A stretch of 27,533 nt of DNA from DATGZX01 sp035296965 (GTDB lineage Bacteria > Planctomycetota > Planctomycetia > Gemmatales > Gemmataceae), in contig DATGZX010000081.1 in the NCBI GenBank assembly GCA_035296965.1, positions 1 through 27,533 on the forward strand, given 5' to 3'. The notes beneath the pieces were generated by a model that was not told where the DNA came from, made no database searches, and saw only the letters and a list, made by a program, of their open reading frames with translations. Both the position numbers and the translations under genes were made by a program. Below are positions 8,152 to 15,889 of this stretch, one piece after another. Position 1 is the first letter of the stretch. The number at the start of each line of letters is the position of its first letter.

Positions 8152-8373
8152 TTAAACGGGCAAGGGGTGGTGCTGCTCCTGTTCCACGAGATTGGCTGCA
8201 AAACTCAGGGCAGCACGAATGTCCTCGGCACTCAGGTCGTATTCGCGCTGGATTTCCTCGAAGCTCATGCCGCCGGCCAGAGTGCCCACCACGATGGCCA
8301 CGGGTGTCCGGGTACGGCGGATCACGGGCTTGGAGTGACATAGCTTTGGGTCAATGACAATGCGTTCGTTCAT
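8152..8373 (-). CDS. DUF433 protein, probable antitoxin of the DUF5615 partner
   Basis: A 73-residue DUF433 protein. It shows the family order: IVIDPKLCHSKPVIRRTRTPV, then GTLAGGMSFEEIQREYDLS, then EDIRAALSFAANL, the last two forming a helix-turn-helix-like unit. DUF433 proteins are predicted antitoxins and DNA binders that probably repress their own operon. The ATG at 8373 has AAAGGAG about 7-8 bp upstream. It is followed after 11 bp by the DUF5615 gene, giving the standard antitoxin-first order. Confidence 0.85.
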   Translation of the reverse strand: MNERIVIDPKLCHSKPVIRRTRTPVAIVVGTLAGGMSFEEIQREYDLSAEDIRAALSFAANLVEQEQHHPLPV

Positions 8374-8400
8374 GTTCTCGCTCCTTTCCGAGTCCAAAGC

Positions 8401-8420
8401 TGGGGCGTTGAAGCTCCGCC
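8401..8420. repeat. Short partial copy of the dispersed intergenic repeat
   Basis: TGGGGCGTTGAAGCTCCGCC matches the right end of the fuller copies at 8461-8531 and 13407-13478. The same start (TGGGGCGTTGAAG) recurs at about 3592. It lies upstream of the DUF433 gene. Confidence 0.5.
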
Positions 8421-8460
8421 TAACGCCATCGGACGCGGTAGGGCGAATGGGACTGATGGT

Positions 8461-8531
8461 ACGGAAGCCCCGGCACTGGGCCGTCCCCAACTGTGGTTCA
8501 AGTCGAACCCTGGGGCGTCGAAGCTTTGCCC
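8461..8531. repeat. Dispersed intergenic repeat, copy A (about 70 bp)
   Basis: Aligns nearly without gaps to 13407-13478: both read roughly AC-GAAGCCCC, then GG-C-GTCCC, GTGGTTCA, TCGA, and CGTCGAAGCT. About three quarters of positions agree by eye. It contains GGTTC-aagtc-GAACC as a small hairpin. It sits between two divergent toxin-antitoxin operons. No reading frame is shared between copies, so it is probably noncoding. Confidence 0.6.
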
Positions 8532-8592
8532 CCGTTATCACCAGGCTCTCCCGAAATTGACAATACGCCGGAGTGCTGCTACGGTCACCTTT

Positions 8593-8880
8593 ATGCGAGC
8601 CAAGCTAAACATTTCGTTGCCCGCCGATTTGGAGAGATGGGTCCAGAGGCAGACCGACCAGGGCGGTTATGAGACGGCTAGCGCCTACATCCACCAGCTT
8701 CTCCGCGAAGAGCAGCAGAGGCAGGTTCGTCTTGGGGTTGAGACGAAATTGCAAGAGGCCTTCGATAGCGGTGCCCCAGCAGCGGTGACCGGTGCGACCT
8801 GGAGACAGAGCCAACGAAGGGTGGATCAGCGCCTCAAAGACGTTGCCAAAGAGCGCCGGGACAATGGGACGAATCGTTGA
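8593..8880 (+). CDS. parD: ParD-type antitoxin
   Basis: A 95-residue antitoxin of the ParD/CopG type: MRAKLNISLPADLERWVQRQ supplies the ribbon strand and first helix, then the family phrase GGYETASAYIHQLLREEQQR. The C-terminal half is the toxin-binding tail. The protein should bind DNA as a dimer and neutralise the adjacent ParE. The ATG at 8593 is chosen because the strand starts there; a TTG at 8557 is in frame but adds residues atypical for the family. No clear binding site is seen. The gene overlaps parE by 17 bp. Confidence 0.88.
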   Translation: MRAKLNISLPADLERWVQRQTDQGGYETASAYIHQLLREEQQRQVRLGVETKLQEAFDSGAPAAVTGATWRQSQRRVDQRLKDVAKERRDNGTNR

Positions 8881-9205
8881 GCGCCCCAAGGCGCGTCAAG
8901 AACTCGAAGACATTGCGGTTTCCATCGGCAGTGATCGGCCTTCTGCTGCCAAGAAATTCCTCGCAGCCGCACAGAGAACCTACGCCTCGCTGGCCGACAT
9001 GCCTGAACTAGGGGCCGTTTGGGAACCAGAATCTCCGCGTTTCCTGGGGCTCCGCTATTTTCCGATTGTGCGCTATCCCAATTACGTCATCTTCTACCGC
9101 CCTCGAGCAGACGGGATCGAAATCCTCCACGTTTTGCATGGATTCAGAGACCTTGAGAACCTTCTCGGAGCTGAGCGGAAACAACCTACCCCCGTTGTGG
9201 GCTAA
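8864..9205 (+). CDS. parE: ParE-type toxin (RelE/ParE superfamily)
   Basis: A 113-residue protein with the RelE/ParE pattern: VERPKARQELEDIAVSIGSD, a helical section ending LADMPELGA, then LGLRYFPIVRYPNYVIFYRP and IEILHVLHGFRDLENLL. ParE toxins of characterised systems inhibit DNA gyrase; the target here is not shown. The start ATG lies inside parD, 17 bp before its stop, implying coupled translation and a fixed antitoxin-first order. The length is normal and no defect is seen. Confidence 0.9.
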   Translation: MGRIVERPKARQELEDIAVSIGSDRPSAAKKFLAAAQRTYASLADMPELGAVWEPESPRFLGLRYFPIVRYPNYVIFYRPRADGIEILHVLHGFRDLENLLGAERKQPTPVVG

Positions 9206-9280
9206 GGTCGAATTTAAGACGACGAGTGACGCCAAGCCCTGGGGGCATAGGGCCATGGGGCCACACGCGAACGCCAGGCC

Positions 9281-9309
9281 TCGACTGCTCTCGGGCGTGC
9301 TTATACAAT
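9281..9309 (+). promoter_or_regulatory. Candidate housekeeping promoter upstream of the ankyrin gene
   Basis: TCGACT (9281-9286), a 17-bp spacer and TACAAT (9304-9309) give a reasonable -35/-10 pair. A perfect TTGACA also occurs at 9374-9379, but the sequence 17 bp after it is a poor -10. Either could drive the ankyrin gene at 9437. Confidence 0.35.
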
Positions 9310-9436
9310 GCTGTTGGTCGCGACAGGCGGCCGACGGTCCGCGTGAAGGGTTGAACCCGCCTGTTTCCTTTGCTTGACATAACCTTCTTTCTGCCCGAGA
9401 TACGCGGACGCCGGGCGTTTGGAAGGAAGGTGTCTC

Positions 9437-10627
9437 ATGTCTCATCTGCCATTGCGGGCAAATCTCGAGTGGTTGAAGAAAACCTGCAAGGACCGCCTGG
9501 CTGCCATGCGTGCCGGTAACCCCAACGCAAAACTGAGCGAGGCTCAGCTTGCCCTCGCGCGGGAGTATGGCTTCCCGAGTTGGCGGAAACTCAAGGCCCA
9601 CGTCGAGCAACTGCGTGACCAGCTCGCCAAGGTGCCCTCGGCCGACCCGACAGAACCCCCGGCGGCACCCGACGACCCGGACCTGGCACAGTTGCTCTCG
9701 GCGGTGGATGCAGGCAATGCGGAACTCGTGGCACAGCTTCTCGAGCGCCGGCCGATCCTGGCCAGATCGCACGGGCCCGACGGGCAAACGGCTCTGCACC
9801 TGGCTGCGCGCTATGACGATAACCGCCTCGCGCCGGTGCTTCTAGCTTTCGGCGCTGACCCTGACGCGAAGTTTGGTCAGTCCGGGCATACGGGTCTCTC
9901 CTGGGCGGTCACTTGCAACTCGCTGGCTTTCGCCCGGACGCTGGTCCAGCTCGGCGTAAAACCCGATCTTTTCTGTGCTGCCGGCATCGGTTCCGTCGAG
10001 CATGTGCGTGCGCTCTTCGACGAAAGCGGAGCGTTGCGTCCCAATGCGGTGTGCACGGGCAGCACACGCTATTCCGAGGACGGCACACGATTGCCCTGCC
10101 CTCCGCAGAAGCCAAGCGAGCAGATTGCAGATGCCCTCTACATTGCCAGCCGCAACGGGCATATTGACGTGGTGCGTTTTCTGCTCACCAAGCAGCCCGA
10201 TTTGACCTTCAAGGGCTACATGGGCGGCACGCCGTTGCACTGGGCTTATTACGCCGGCTCACGCGTCATTATCGATCTGTTGCAACAGGCCGGCGCCGAT
10301 CCCAGCGCACGCGATGACGTCCATCATTGCACACCGCGAGGTTTCGGCATCTGCGTGCCGGCCAACTGGTCCGGCTATATCCCTCCCATGATCGACAAGG
10401 TCCGCGCCCGGCTCGCGGAAGACCCGTCGTTGGCCAACCTGCTGGATGGCGACACCAGTCCACTGCATGAAGCCGCCAACGCGGGCAACGCCGAGGTCGT
10501 TCGGCTGCTGCTCGACGCTGGCGCAGACCCGACGCTCCGGAACGGGGCCGGCAAAACGCCGCTGGAGATTGCCAGCGAACGCGGGCATGGCGGCGTGGTG
10601 GACGTGCTTCGGAAGAGAACATCCTAG
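9437..10627 (+). CDS. Ankyrin repeat protein
   Basis: A 396-residue protein with no signal peptide, so probably cytoplasmic. The N-terminal 60 residues (NLEWLKKTCKDRLAAMR, then LSEAQLALAREYGFPSWRKL) are a module often found at the start of planctomycete and related ankyrin proteins. Ankyrin repeats run from about 83 to the end, with signatures such as DGQTALHLAARYDDNRLAPV, GGTPLHWAYYAGS and TSPLHEAANAGNAEVVRLLL. Such repeats bind partner proteins; no catalytic motif is visible. The ATG at 9437 is chosen because GGAAGG lies at 9425-9430; a TTG at 9419 is less likely. It follows parE after about 230 bp and probably has its own promoter. Confidence 0.88.
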   Translation: MSHLPLRANLEWLKKTCKDRLAAMRAGNPNAKLSEAQLALAREYGFPSWRKLKAHVEQLRDQLAKVPSADPTEPPAAPDDPDLAQLLSAVDAGNAELVAQLLERRPILARSHGPDGQTALHLAARYDDNRLAPVLLAFGADPDAKFGQSGHTGLSWAVTCNSLAFARTLVQLGVKPDLFCAAGIGSVEHVRALFDESGALRPNAVCTGSTRYSEDGTRLPCPPQKPSEQIADALYIASRNGHIDVVRFLLTKQPDLTFKGYMGGTPLHWAYYAGSRVIIDLLQQAGADPSARDDVHHCTPRGFGICVPANWSGYIPPMIDKVRARLAEDPSLANLLDGDTSPLHEAANAGNAEVVRLLLDAGADPTLRNGAGKTPLEIASERGHGGVVDVLRKRTS

Positions 10628-10694
10628 GGACGCGGCAGAGGGCACGGAAGCCTTCCCAGGGTTGGCTAGTGCATCTTCAAGTCTAAAACCACTG

Positions 10695-10712
10695 GGCCTC
10701 GAGCACGAGGCC
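10695..10712 (+). terminator. Hairpin after the ankyrin gene, possible terminator
   Basis: GGCCTCG-agca-CGAGGCC forms a 7-bp stem with a 4-base loop, 67 bp after the ankyrin stop. No T-run follows, so it is only a weak terminator candidate. Confidence 0.3.
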
Positions 10713-10983
10713 AGAGAGAAACGCAAGGCAAATGGCGGAAACGAGAATGTCATGTTATGTCATGTAAAAGGGGGGGTAGGCAGACGACTTGTCTGACAAA
10801 AGAGAGAATTCTGCAAGTGCCTGTGCTACAAGGTATTACATCGCAAATCGGACCTTGACTCAATGGCGGTTCTACCTCGCCATATGTCATGTGTACGGAA
10901 GTGCATATCTCCAGGGATCTGAAATCCACGCCTATGCCCCAAAATCTATACTTGAGCATGCACTAGCCCCAGTGGAAAAACGA

Positions 10984-11022
10984 TGGTTCAATTCGAATGT
11001 TGTGACGTCGAAGCTCCGCCCC
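10984..11022. repeat. Dispersed intergenic repeat, copy C (right half)
   Basis: TGGTTCA-attcga-atgttgtga-CGTCGAAGCTCCGCCC matches the right half of copies A (8461-8531) and B (13407-13478). The left half is not recognisable. Confidence 0.5.
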
Positions 11023-11140
11023 ATAAAAGTGGCGTCGCGCGAGGGCTGGCCATGGAAATCCATGACTTCACCGACAGACCGAATCGCGACATCAAGAATG
11101 CGTTGCGCAGGGTGCCATCCTTTCAGGCCACAGGCTTGCC

Positions 11141-11288
11141 AAGGAAATCTTACTCGCTGAAAGGCCTGAAAGCATGCCGAGCAGCCGGTGACCCGCCCCC
11201 TTCAATGGGGCATAAGTGGCCAATGAAGCGCCCTCCTTCATTGGGGACGAACATGCTTTCGGGCCTTCGGGGTTGTAGGATTTCATTC
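11141..11288. repeat. Long imperfect inverted repeat element (about 36-bp arms)
   Basis: Arms 11141-11176 and 11252-11288 are imperfect reverse complements; the inner 16 bases (AAGGCCTGAAAGCATG against CATGCTTTCGGGCCTT) differ at one position. Inside are a hairpin (CCAATGAAG with CTTCATTGG, about 11219-11242) and direct repeats CCTTCAATGGGG/CCTTCATTGGGG. The right arm holds GGGGTTGTAGGATTTCATTC, which I recall as a recurrent intergenic motif in planctomycetes and verrucomicrobia. No transposase gene is present, so it is a REP- or MITE-like element. It touches the last bases of the DUF4276 locus. Confidence 0.6.
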
Positions 11289-11924
11289 AGCAGTTGGAGG
11301 CCCGAAACCTTGGCACCTGGCGGCAGCGGGAAGCCGTTGCTTGAGTTCTCGGCATAGTTTGTCAAACGAGGGAGAGTTTTGACGGCAAAGGGTTAGGTCC
11401 ATCTTGGCGGCGAAGCAGGGCTGATCGACTGTTTCGCTATACTTACGGGGCAGGAGCTTCTTCAGCCAGCCTTTCCCTAATGCGTTTCCTTCGGGGTCGT
11501 TTGGAGTTTTCAATTCAGCAGGAAGACCGTTCACACCCCCCAAAGACGAAGCTGCGGCGGCGAACTATACTTCGAACATTGGGTGAGGCATGACGCAGAC
11601 AAAATCAGCGTCCGAACGAACTTCCTTGGCCCAATGCAGGAGTTGAGGCGCCAGCTTTGCTGGGCATTTTCCTTCCGAGTCAATGAGGATGAGGACCAGC
11701 TTGTGGAAATCGTTGGGCGGTAGGCTGTCTAGCCGGATTTTGGCAGCGTCTACAGCCTGTTTGAGACCATCTTCCTGCAACAACTTCCCGTGCGGCTTTC
11801 GGAAAGGTTTGAGGACGTCGATTCCCTCGCCGCCAAGATGCTCGTACCAGATTCGTTGTAAAAGAGGACGGATGGCACCGTCTTCCCCATGCCCCTCAAC
11901 AATGGGTAGTACCCGGAGAGGCAT
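11283..11924 (-). pseudogene. DUF4276 family protein split by an in-frame amber codon
   Basis: The N-terminal 119 residues read as DUF4276: MPLRVLPIVEGHGEDGAIRP, then FHKLVLILIDSEGKCPAKLA and DADFVCVMPHPMFEV. A TAG follows at 11565-11567, and the same frame continues for 93 codons with the family's C-terminal half (PNDPEGNALGKGWLKKLL, then DQPCFAAKMDLTLC and SFDKLCRELKQRL). In this family the position after FE-V/A is usually Trp (EAWF), so a TGG to TAG change explains the stop. The conserved Glu and Asp sites suggest a TOPRIM-like fold, which is inference. The ATG at 11924 follows the ATPase stop after one base, so the pair was one operon. The reconstructed length, 213 codons, is normal. Confidence 0.8.
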
Positions 11925-11925
11925 A

Positions 11926-13281
11926 TCAGTTCTTCTCCGCTTCTGCCCGCGCTTTCGCTTGACGTTGGAGGTCTGCCTCATCCAGTTCCAATTGGTCCAT
12001 GCGCTGGAGATCGGCCAACGAGTAAAGCTCTTTCTGAATGATTTCGCGGCTACCCGGATCGACCGGCGTGATCAGCGTCTGACCATTGCGGTTGCGCACG
12101 ACCAGCACCTGGGTCGGGTCCAGGTCACGGTCGGCTAGCAGGTCGCCACTATGGGTCGTCAGCAAAATTTGTGTTCGCTGGGTTGCCTCTTGCAGCGCAT
12201 CGACCAAAGCATGCGTGGCAGCCGGGTGAAGGGCCGTTTCCGGCTCCTCAATGGCAACGAGGCTTGGGCCAGTAGGCATGTGAATCTGGAACGCAGCAAT
12301 CAGCGCGGCCAATGCCCGTAGCGTTCCGTCCGACATATTCTCGGCAATTAAAACGAGGTCTTCTGGGCGTTCCATGCGGAGCTGGAAGCCAACGGTTTCG
12401 TACTCTCCGTATTTAACGGTATCAAAGCTTCTTACTTCATCAGCTATGGCCGCGAGATACTCGCGGACCCTCTGCACTATTTCTGGGTCGACCTCCCCGA
12501 GACTCTCGATCACGCTGGCAAGGTTTCGGCCATTCTTTTCGAGCATGCTTCCCGGCGTGGGCTTTTGCACTATTCGCATTACTTCCGGTTGGAAGTTGTA
12601 GAAGCTCATGGTCCGCAACCCGTCGGAGAAATCAATGAACGGCTGCGCACCGATTAGGCCGAGGAAGGGGAAACCGGGCCGTAGAACTGCCCGCAAATCC
12701 CCTGGAGACTTAGGAATGATCCGATTCAGCAATTCCCCCTGCCACCCAATCCCCCCGCTTGCTACAAAGCGTTCGTAGTACTTGTGACCCGCGTCCCGAA
12801 TCACCAATTCCTCTTTGGAGATCGAGGGTATTGCATGGGGATCCACAAACATGTGGAGCGAGTATGTTGCAGAAAATGTGCTTCCTTCCAGATCTGGCAA
12901 GGGATCCTCGGCAGGCAGTGTCGACGCAAGATCACTACTACGGATTTGGAGCTTGGGCGGGCGTCCGCAAGCAAAGCTTGCCTCAACCTCGATCTCGATC
13001 CATTGAGCGTCCGATGTCCGACAAATGACCGAAGACCACCCGCCTCGCCGTTTCACAGCTTCGATCGCGCCCGCCTCCATCACATCGCGCAGAAACGCCA
13101 GCGCATCGAGAAAATTGCTCTTCCCTGCCGCATTCCGGCCCACGAGGATTGTCAGTGGCTGAAGGGGCACGTCACAAAAAGCGATACTCTTGTAGCCGCG
13201 GATTCGTACTCGGCGCAGAAACGGCGGCTTCGTTCGTTCGTCAGACTCGGTGGCGGCGTCTTCGATTGGCAGTGTGGCCAT
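11926..13281 (-). CDS. AAA family ATPase (SMC/OLD-like AAA_21)
   Basis: A 451-residue ATPase. FLRRVRIRGYKSIAFCDVPL opens the ABC-type head, Walker A is GRNAAGKS (48-55), the signature-like block is MSDGTLRALAAL (from 316), Walker B is LVAIEEPE (341-348) and the switch histidine is in LLTTHSGDLL (His377). The central insert is short, unlike long SMC coiled coils. Such ATPases often pair with a nuclease-like partner in anti-phage or other defence loci; here the partner is the DUF4276 gene one base downstream, which carries an amber codon. The ATG at 13281 is preferred over a GTG at 13293; neither has a strong binding site. The gene itself looks intact. Confidence 0.88.
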   Translation of the reverse strand: MATLPIEDAATESDERTKPPFLRRVRIRGYKSIAFCDVPLQPLTILVGRNAAGKSNFLDALAFLRDVMEAGAIEAVKRRGGWSSVICRTSDAQWIEIEVEASFACGRPPKLQIRSSDLASTLPAEDPLPDLEGSTFSATYSLHMFVDPHAIPSISKEELVIRDAGHKYYERFVASGGIGWQGELLNRIIPKSPGDLRAVLRPGFPFLGLIGAQPFIDFSDGLRTMSFYNFQPEVMRIVQKPTPGSMLEKNGRNLASVIESLGEVDPEIVQRVREYLAAIADEVRSFDTVKYGEYETVGFQLRMERPEDLVLIAENMSDGTLRALAALIAAFQIHMPTGPSLVAIEEPETALHPAATHALVDALQEATQRTQILLTTHSGDLLADRDLDPTQVLVVRNRNGQTLITPVDPGSREIIQKELYSLADLQRMDQLELDEADLQRQAKARAEAEKN

Positions 13282-13406
13282 AGGTCGTTGCACCCGACTC
13301 CGCTGGGTTGGGTTCCTCTCCCTTAATCATAGAGGGTGTTGTCCCGTTCGTCGTTCGCTTTGGTGTTCAAGTCGCTAAAGAATGTGGTGTGGCCGGGCCT
13401 GAAAGG

Positions 13407-13478
13407 ACCGAAGCCCCAATTTTGGGGCGGTCCCAACGGTGGTTCACGTTCGACGCCGGATCGTCGAAGCTCCGGCCC
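13407..13478. repeat. Dispersed intergenic repeat, copy B (about 70 bp)
   Basis: Matches copy A (8461-8531) along its length, sharing the GAAGCCCC, GTCCCAAC/GTCCCCAAC, GGTGGTTCA and CGTCGAAGCTCCG blocks. It fills part of the gap 13282-13586 between the ATPase start and the lipoprotein gene; nothing else is recognised there. Confidence 0.6.
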
Positions 13479-13586
13479 AGGCACCCTCGCGTCCGCATGG
13501 ATTGCACTATGGTTTCGATTCTAGCGGTACGGTGGAGCGAGCTGTCTTCCAAGCGCCTTCGTGGCCAGAAGAACGCTGGGGGCAAT

Positions 13587-13967
13587 TCACTGGTCGGCCC
13601 AGATGTCGTGAAAGGCATCCGCGAGTCCGTATTTTCCATCCGTTCCAGCTCCAATGCTTTCGCCACCCTGGCCTACACCACCGTGGGCACTCGCGGCGAG
13701 GTATGCCAGGTATATGACGACCAGTCCGCAAGTCTCGGACACTTTCACGCTCGTCACCAGCGTCTTGCTCGCGATGGACGACAGCGAGGCCGGTCCCGCG
13801 AGGTCGCCCGACTGGCTGGCCTTCGGTGCCTCGTCCTGGCCTTTGTTGGCGATCTCATCCACGAGCTTCTGGGAGTCTTCCCCTGGCGGAAGCATGAGCG
13901 GCGGGCTCGCACAGCCGGACACGAATGCGGATGCGGCAAGCACGATCACGACGAGTTGACGTGTCAT
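13587..13967 (-). CDS. Small predicted lipoprotein
   Basis: A 126-residue protein with a lipoprotein signal peptide: MTRQLVVIVLAASAFVSGC, with lipobox VSGC and Cys19 as the predicted lipidation site. The mature part starts with a Pro-rich stretch and has a hydrophobic run at about 81-94 (GLVVIYLAYLAASA), then a Gly-rich segment. I do not recognise a family. The ATG at 13967 is chosen because the signal peptide begins there; upstream in-frame extension has no signal character. It reads away from the amidohydrolase end and toward the ATPase promoter region. Confidence 0.65.
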   Translation of the reverse strand: MTRQLVVIVLAASAFVSGCASPPLMLPPGEDSQKLVDEIANKGQDEAPKASQSGDLAGPASLSSIASKTLVTSVKVSETCGLVVIYLAYLAASAHGGVGQGGESIGAGTDGKYGLADAFHDIWADQ

Positions 13968-14107
13968 GTTCAGGGCTCGGTCAGGCGTAATGGAATGATG
14001 GCCGGCAGACTCATACATCCACGTCATCAATAAATCAAGCAATTCTTGCAATGCCAGCCGCCGCAATTATCCCAGCTTGCGCAGTCCAAAGGCGGACAAT
14101 AAGTCCC

Positions 14108-14160
14108 GGCGCAGAGAACGCCGAAAGCTCAGTGAGTTTGCCTGCGGCGCTCTCTGCGCC
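14108..14160 (-). terminator. Strong hairpin after the amidohydrolase gene
   Basis: Arms 14108-14123 (GGCGCAGAGAACGCCG) and 14145-14160 pair with one mismatch in 16, around a 21-base loop that itself contains CTCAGTGAG. The hairpin lies 29 bp past the amidohydrolase stop. No T-run follows on the minus strand, so it may be a factor-assisted terminator or a repeat element. Confidence 0.45.
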
Positions 14161-14188
14161 CCCGGCGTTTTCTATGGTGAAGCTATCA

Positions 14189-15889
14189 TTACGACCCGAC
14201 TCGATAAATCGACTTGCCTTCCTTGATGGTCTCCAGAACTTTGATGTCCTTGATGGTCATCGGATCGACCTTGAGCGGGTTCTTGTCGAGGATGACGAAG
14301 TCGGCTAGTTTGCCAGGTTCGAGAGATCCCTTCCGGTCTTCCTCTCGGTACATGTACGCGCTGTCGATCGTGATCGCCTTGAGGGCTTGCAGTGGGGTGA
14401 TGCGTTCGTCCGGACCGATCACGTTGCCATCTCGGGAGACGCGATTGACGGCTGACCACATCACGAACAATTGATCGATCGGGGCCACGTTGAAGTCGGT
14501 GTGATTCGCGCAACGCAGGCCCATCTTCAAGGCGGTCCGCATCGGACTGAGGAATTCCGCTTGCTCCTTGCCGCGGTTCTTGACGTGCGTATCGCCGAAG
14601 AAGAAGGTGTGCTCAGTATAGAACGAGGGCACGAGCTTGTAGGCGACATATTTCTCCAATTGATCCCTGCGCACGAACTGGGAATGGACCGGGACGGTGC
14701 GCAGGTCGGCCGTGCGGTCGCGGGCCGCCGATTCGTGGGCTTCCAGGAGCCAATCAATGGCGGCGTCGCCATTGCAGTGGCAGAGGAGCTGGAGGTTGTT
14801 GTCGTACACCAGCCGGACCATGTCCAGGAACTGGGCCTTGGGGAAGGTCGGCTCGCCGCGCCAGTTTTTCTCCCCGGCCGGGCCGCCAGTCAGATAATGG
14901 GTGGTGAAGAAGGCGGTCTTCCCCTGTGGCGAACCGTCGATCGTGATCTTGATGCCGCCGAGCTTCAGGTGGTTGTGGTATTTCCCAAACGTCTCGGGCG
15001 GGTTCTTCTTGAACACCTCGGTGGCCACGGTGATGAACGGATAGGCAACGACGTCGATATAGAGGCGATTCTGGGCGGCCGCCTTCTGGAGCAATGCCAC
15101 ATCATCGGTGTAAGTAGCGCCTTCCTGGGCGGTCGTCAATCCCGCGGCGGCATAGATCGCCTGGCCTGCCTGGAAGTGTTCGAGCAGCTTGGCCTCGCTC
15201 GGCTTGGGCATGTTGGCGAAGATCGGCAAGAAGGCTGTCTCCATCAGCAGCCCGGCCGGCTCGTTCGATCCTTCCTTGCGCAAGATGACGCCGCCTTTGG
15301 GAGTGGGCGTGTTGGCGCCGATGTTGAATTTCTTCAATGCCAGGGAGTTCAACACGCCGCCGTGCAGCGACACGTGAATCACAATCACCGGGTTGTCCGG
15401 AAAGGAGGCGTCGAGCTCTGCTGCCGACAGGATCTTGCCGCCCGGCATGCAGTTGGGGTCGTATCCATAGGCGACGATGAACTCGCCTTTCGGAATGTGG
15501 AGTCGCGCTCGCAGCTTCTTGAGTTCGCGAATGACATCCGCATTCGATTCCACAGGGCCGGCAGGCGGCGAAAAGCAGTTTGCCTGCGTGGCCACCTGCA
15601 AGGAGTTGATGAAGTGGCTGTGGCCATCGACGAATCCGGGCAGCAGGGTCTTGCCGTGCAGGTCCACGACCTTGGTGCCTTCTCCCCTGGACTTGAACAC
15701 GTCCTCTTTTTTGCCGATGGCAAGGATTTTGCCGTCTTTGACGGCTATGGCTTCGGCAGAGGGATTCTTGTCGTCGACGGTAACAAGATCGCCGCCATGA
15801 TAGATCACGTCCGCGGAGTCGGCAGCGCGCGCGGCCGGGAGTGACGACGCCGCGAGCAAGGCCGCCATGGCAAGGCTTTGGATGAGCAT
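14189..15889 (-). CDS. Exported YtcJ-like amidohydrolase (amidohydrolase_3 family)
   Basis: A 566-residue metal-dependent hydrolase. Residues 1-22 are a signal peptide (MLIQSLAMAALLAASSLPAA, cut near ARA), so it acts outside the cytoplasm. The N-terminal metal motif is GFVDGHSHF (His90, His92). Later family blocks are KITIDGSPQGKTAFFTTHYL, LLCHCNGDAAIDWLL, VPVHSQFVRRDQL and CANHTDFNVAPIDQL, ending with the usual GSLEPGKLADFVILDKNPL composite domain. Family members hydrolyse amides or related bonds; the substrate here is unknown. The ATG at 15889 is preferred over an upstream start at 15967 because the signal peptide starts there and GGAG lies 8 bp upstream. It is divergent from an Ntn amidase gene. 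Confidence 0.9.
   Translation of the reverse strand: MLIQSLAMAALLAASSLPAARAADSADVIYHGGDLVTVDDKNPSAEAIAVKDGKILAIGKKEDVFKSRGEGTKVVDLHGKTLLPGFVDGHSHFINSLQVATQANCFSPPAGPVESNADVIRELKKLRARLHIPKGEFIVAYGYDPNCMPGGKILSAAELDASFPDNPVIVIHVSLHGGVLNSLALKKFNIGANTPTPKGGVILRKEGSNEPAGLLMETAFLPIFANMPKPSEAKLLEHFQAGQAIYAAAGLTTAQEGATYTDDVALLQKAAAQNRLYIDVVAYPFITVATEVFKKNPPETFGKYHNHLKLGGIKITIDGSPQGKTAFFTTHYLTGGPAGEKNWRGEPTFPKAQFLDMVRLVYDNNLQLLCHCNGDAAIDWLLEAHESAARDRTADLRTVPVHSQFVRRDQLEKYVAYKLVPSFYTEHTFFFGDTHVKNRGKEQAEFLSPMRTALKMGLRCANHTDFNVAPIDQLFVMWSAVNRVSRDGNVIGPDERITPLQALKAITIDSAYMYREEDRKGSLEPGKLADFVILDKNPLKVDPMTIKDIKVLETIKEGKSIYRVGS

Larger units (their letters stand above)
10628..11282. other. Noncoding region with hairpin and repeat elements
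   Basis: About 650 bp without a convincing gene between the ankyrin gene and the minus-strand DUF4276 locus. Base composition is less GC-rich than the flanks. It holds a 7-bp stem hairpin (10695-10712), two GTCATGT direct repeats near 10747-10764, a copy of the dispersed repeat at 10984-11022 and much of the long inverted repeat at 11141-11288. The small open frames in it lack protein character and binding sites. Confidence 0.6.

Noticed and set aside
8491..8510. tRNA-like T-arm (GGTTCAAGTCGAACC)
   Set aside because: No acceptor, D or anticodon arms can be placed around it, and the stretch belongs to the dispersed repeat. The similar strings at 10985 and 13441 fail in the same way.
9374..9379. 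Perfect TTGACA -35 box before the ankyrin gene
   Set aside because: The sequence 16-18 bp downstream has no acceptable -10 box, so I prefer the TCGACT/TACAAT pair at 9281-9309.
14471..15844. 457-codon plus-strand open frame opposite the amidohydrolase
   Set aside because: High-GC shadow frame. The minus strand encodes all amidohydrolase motifs and a signal peptide; the plus-strand translation matches no family I know.
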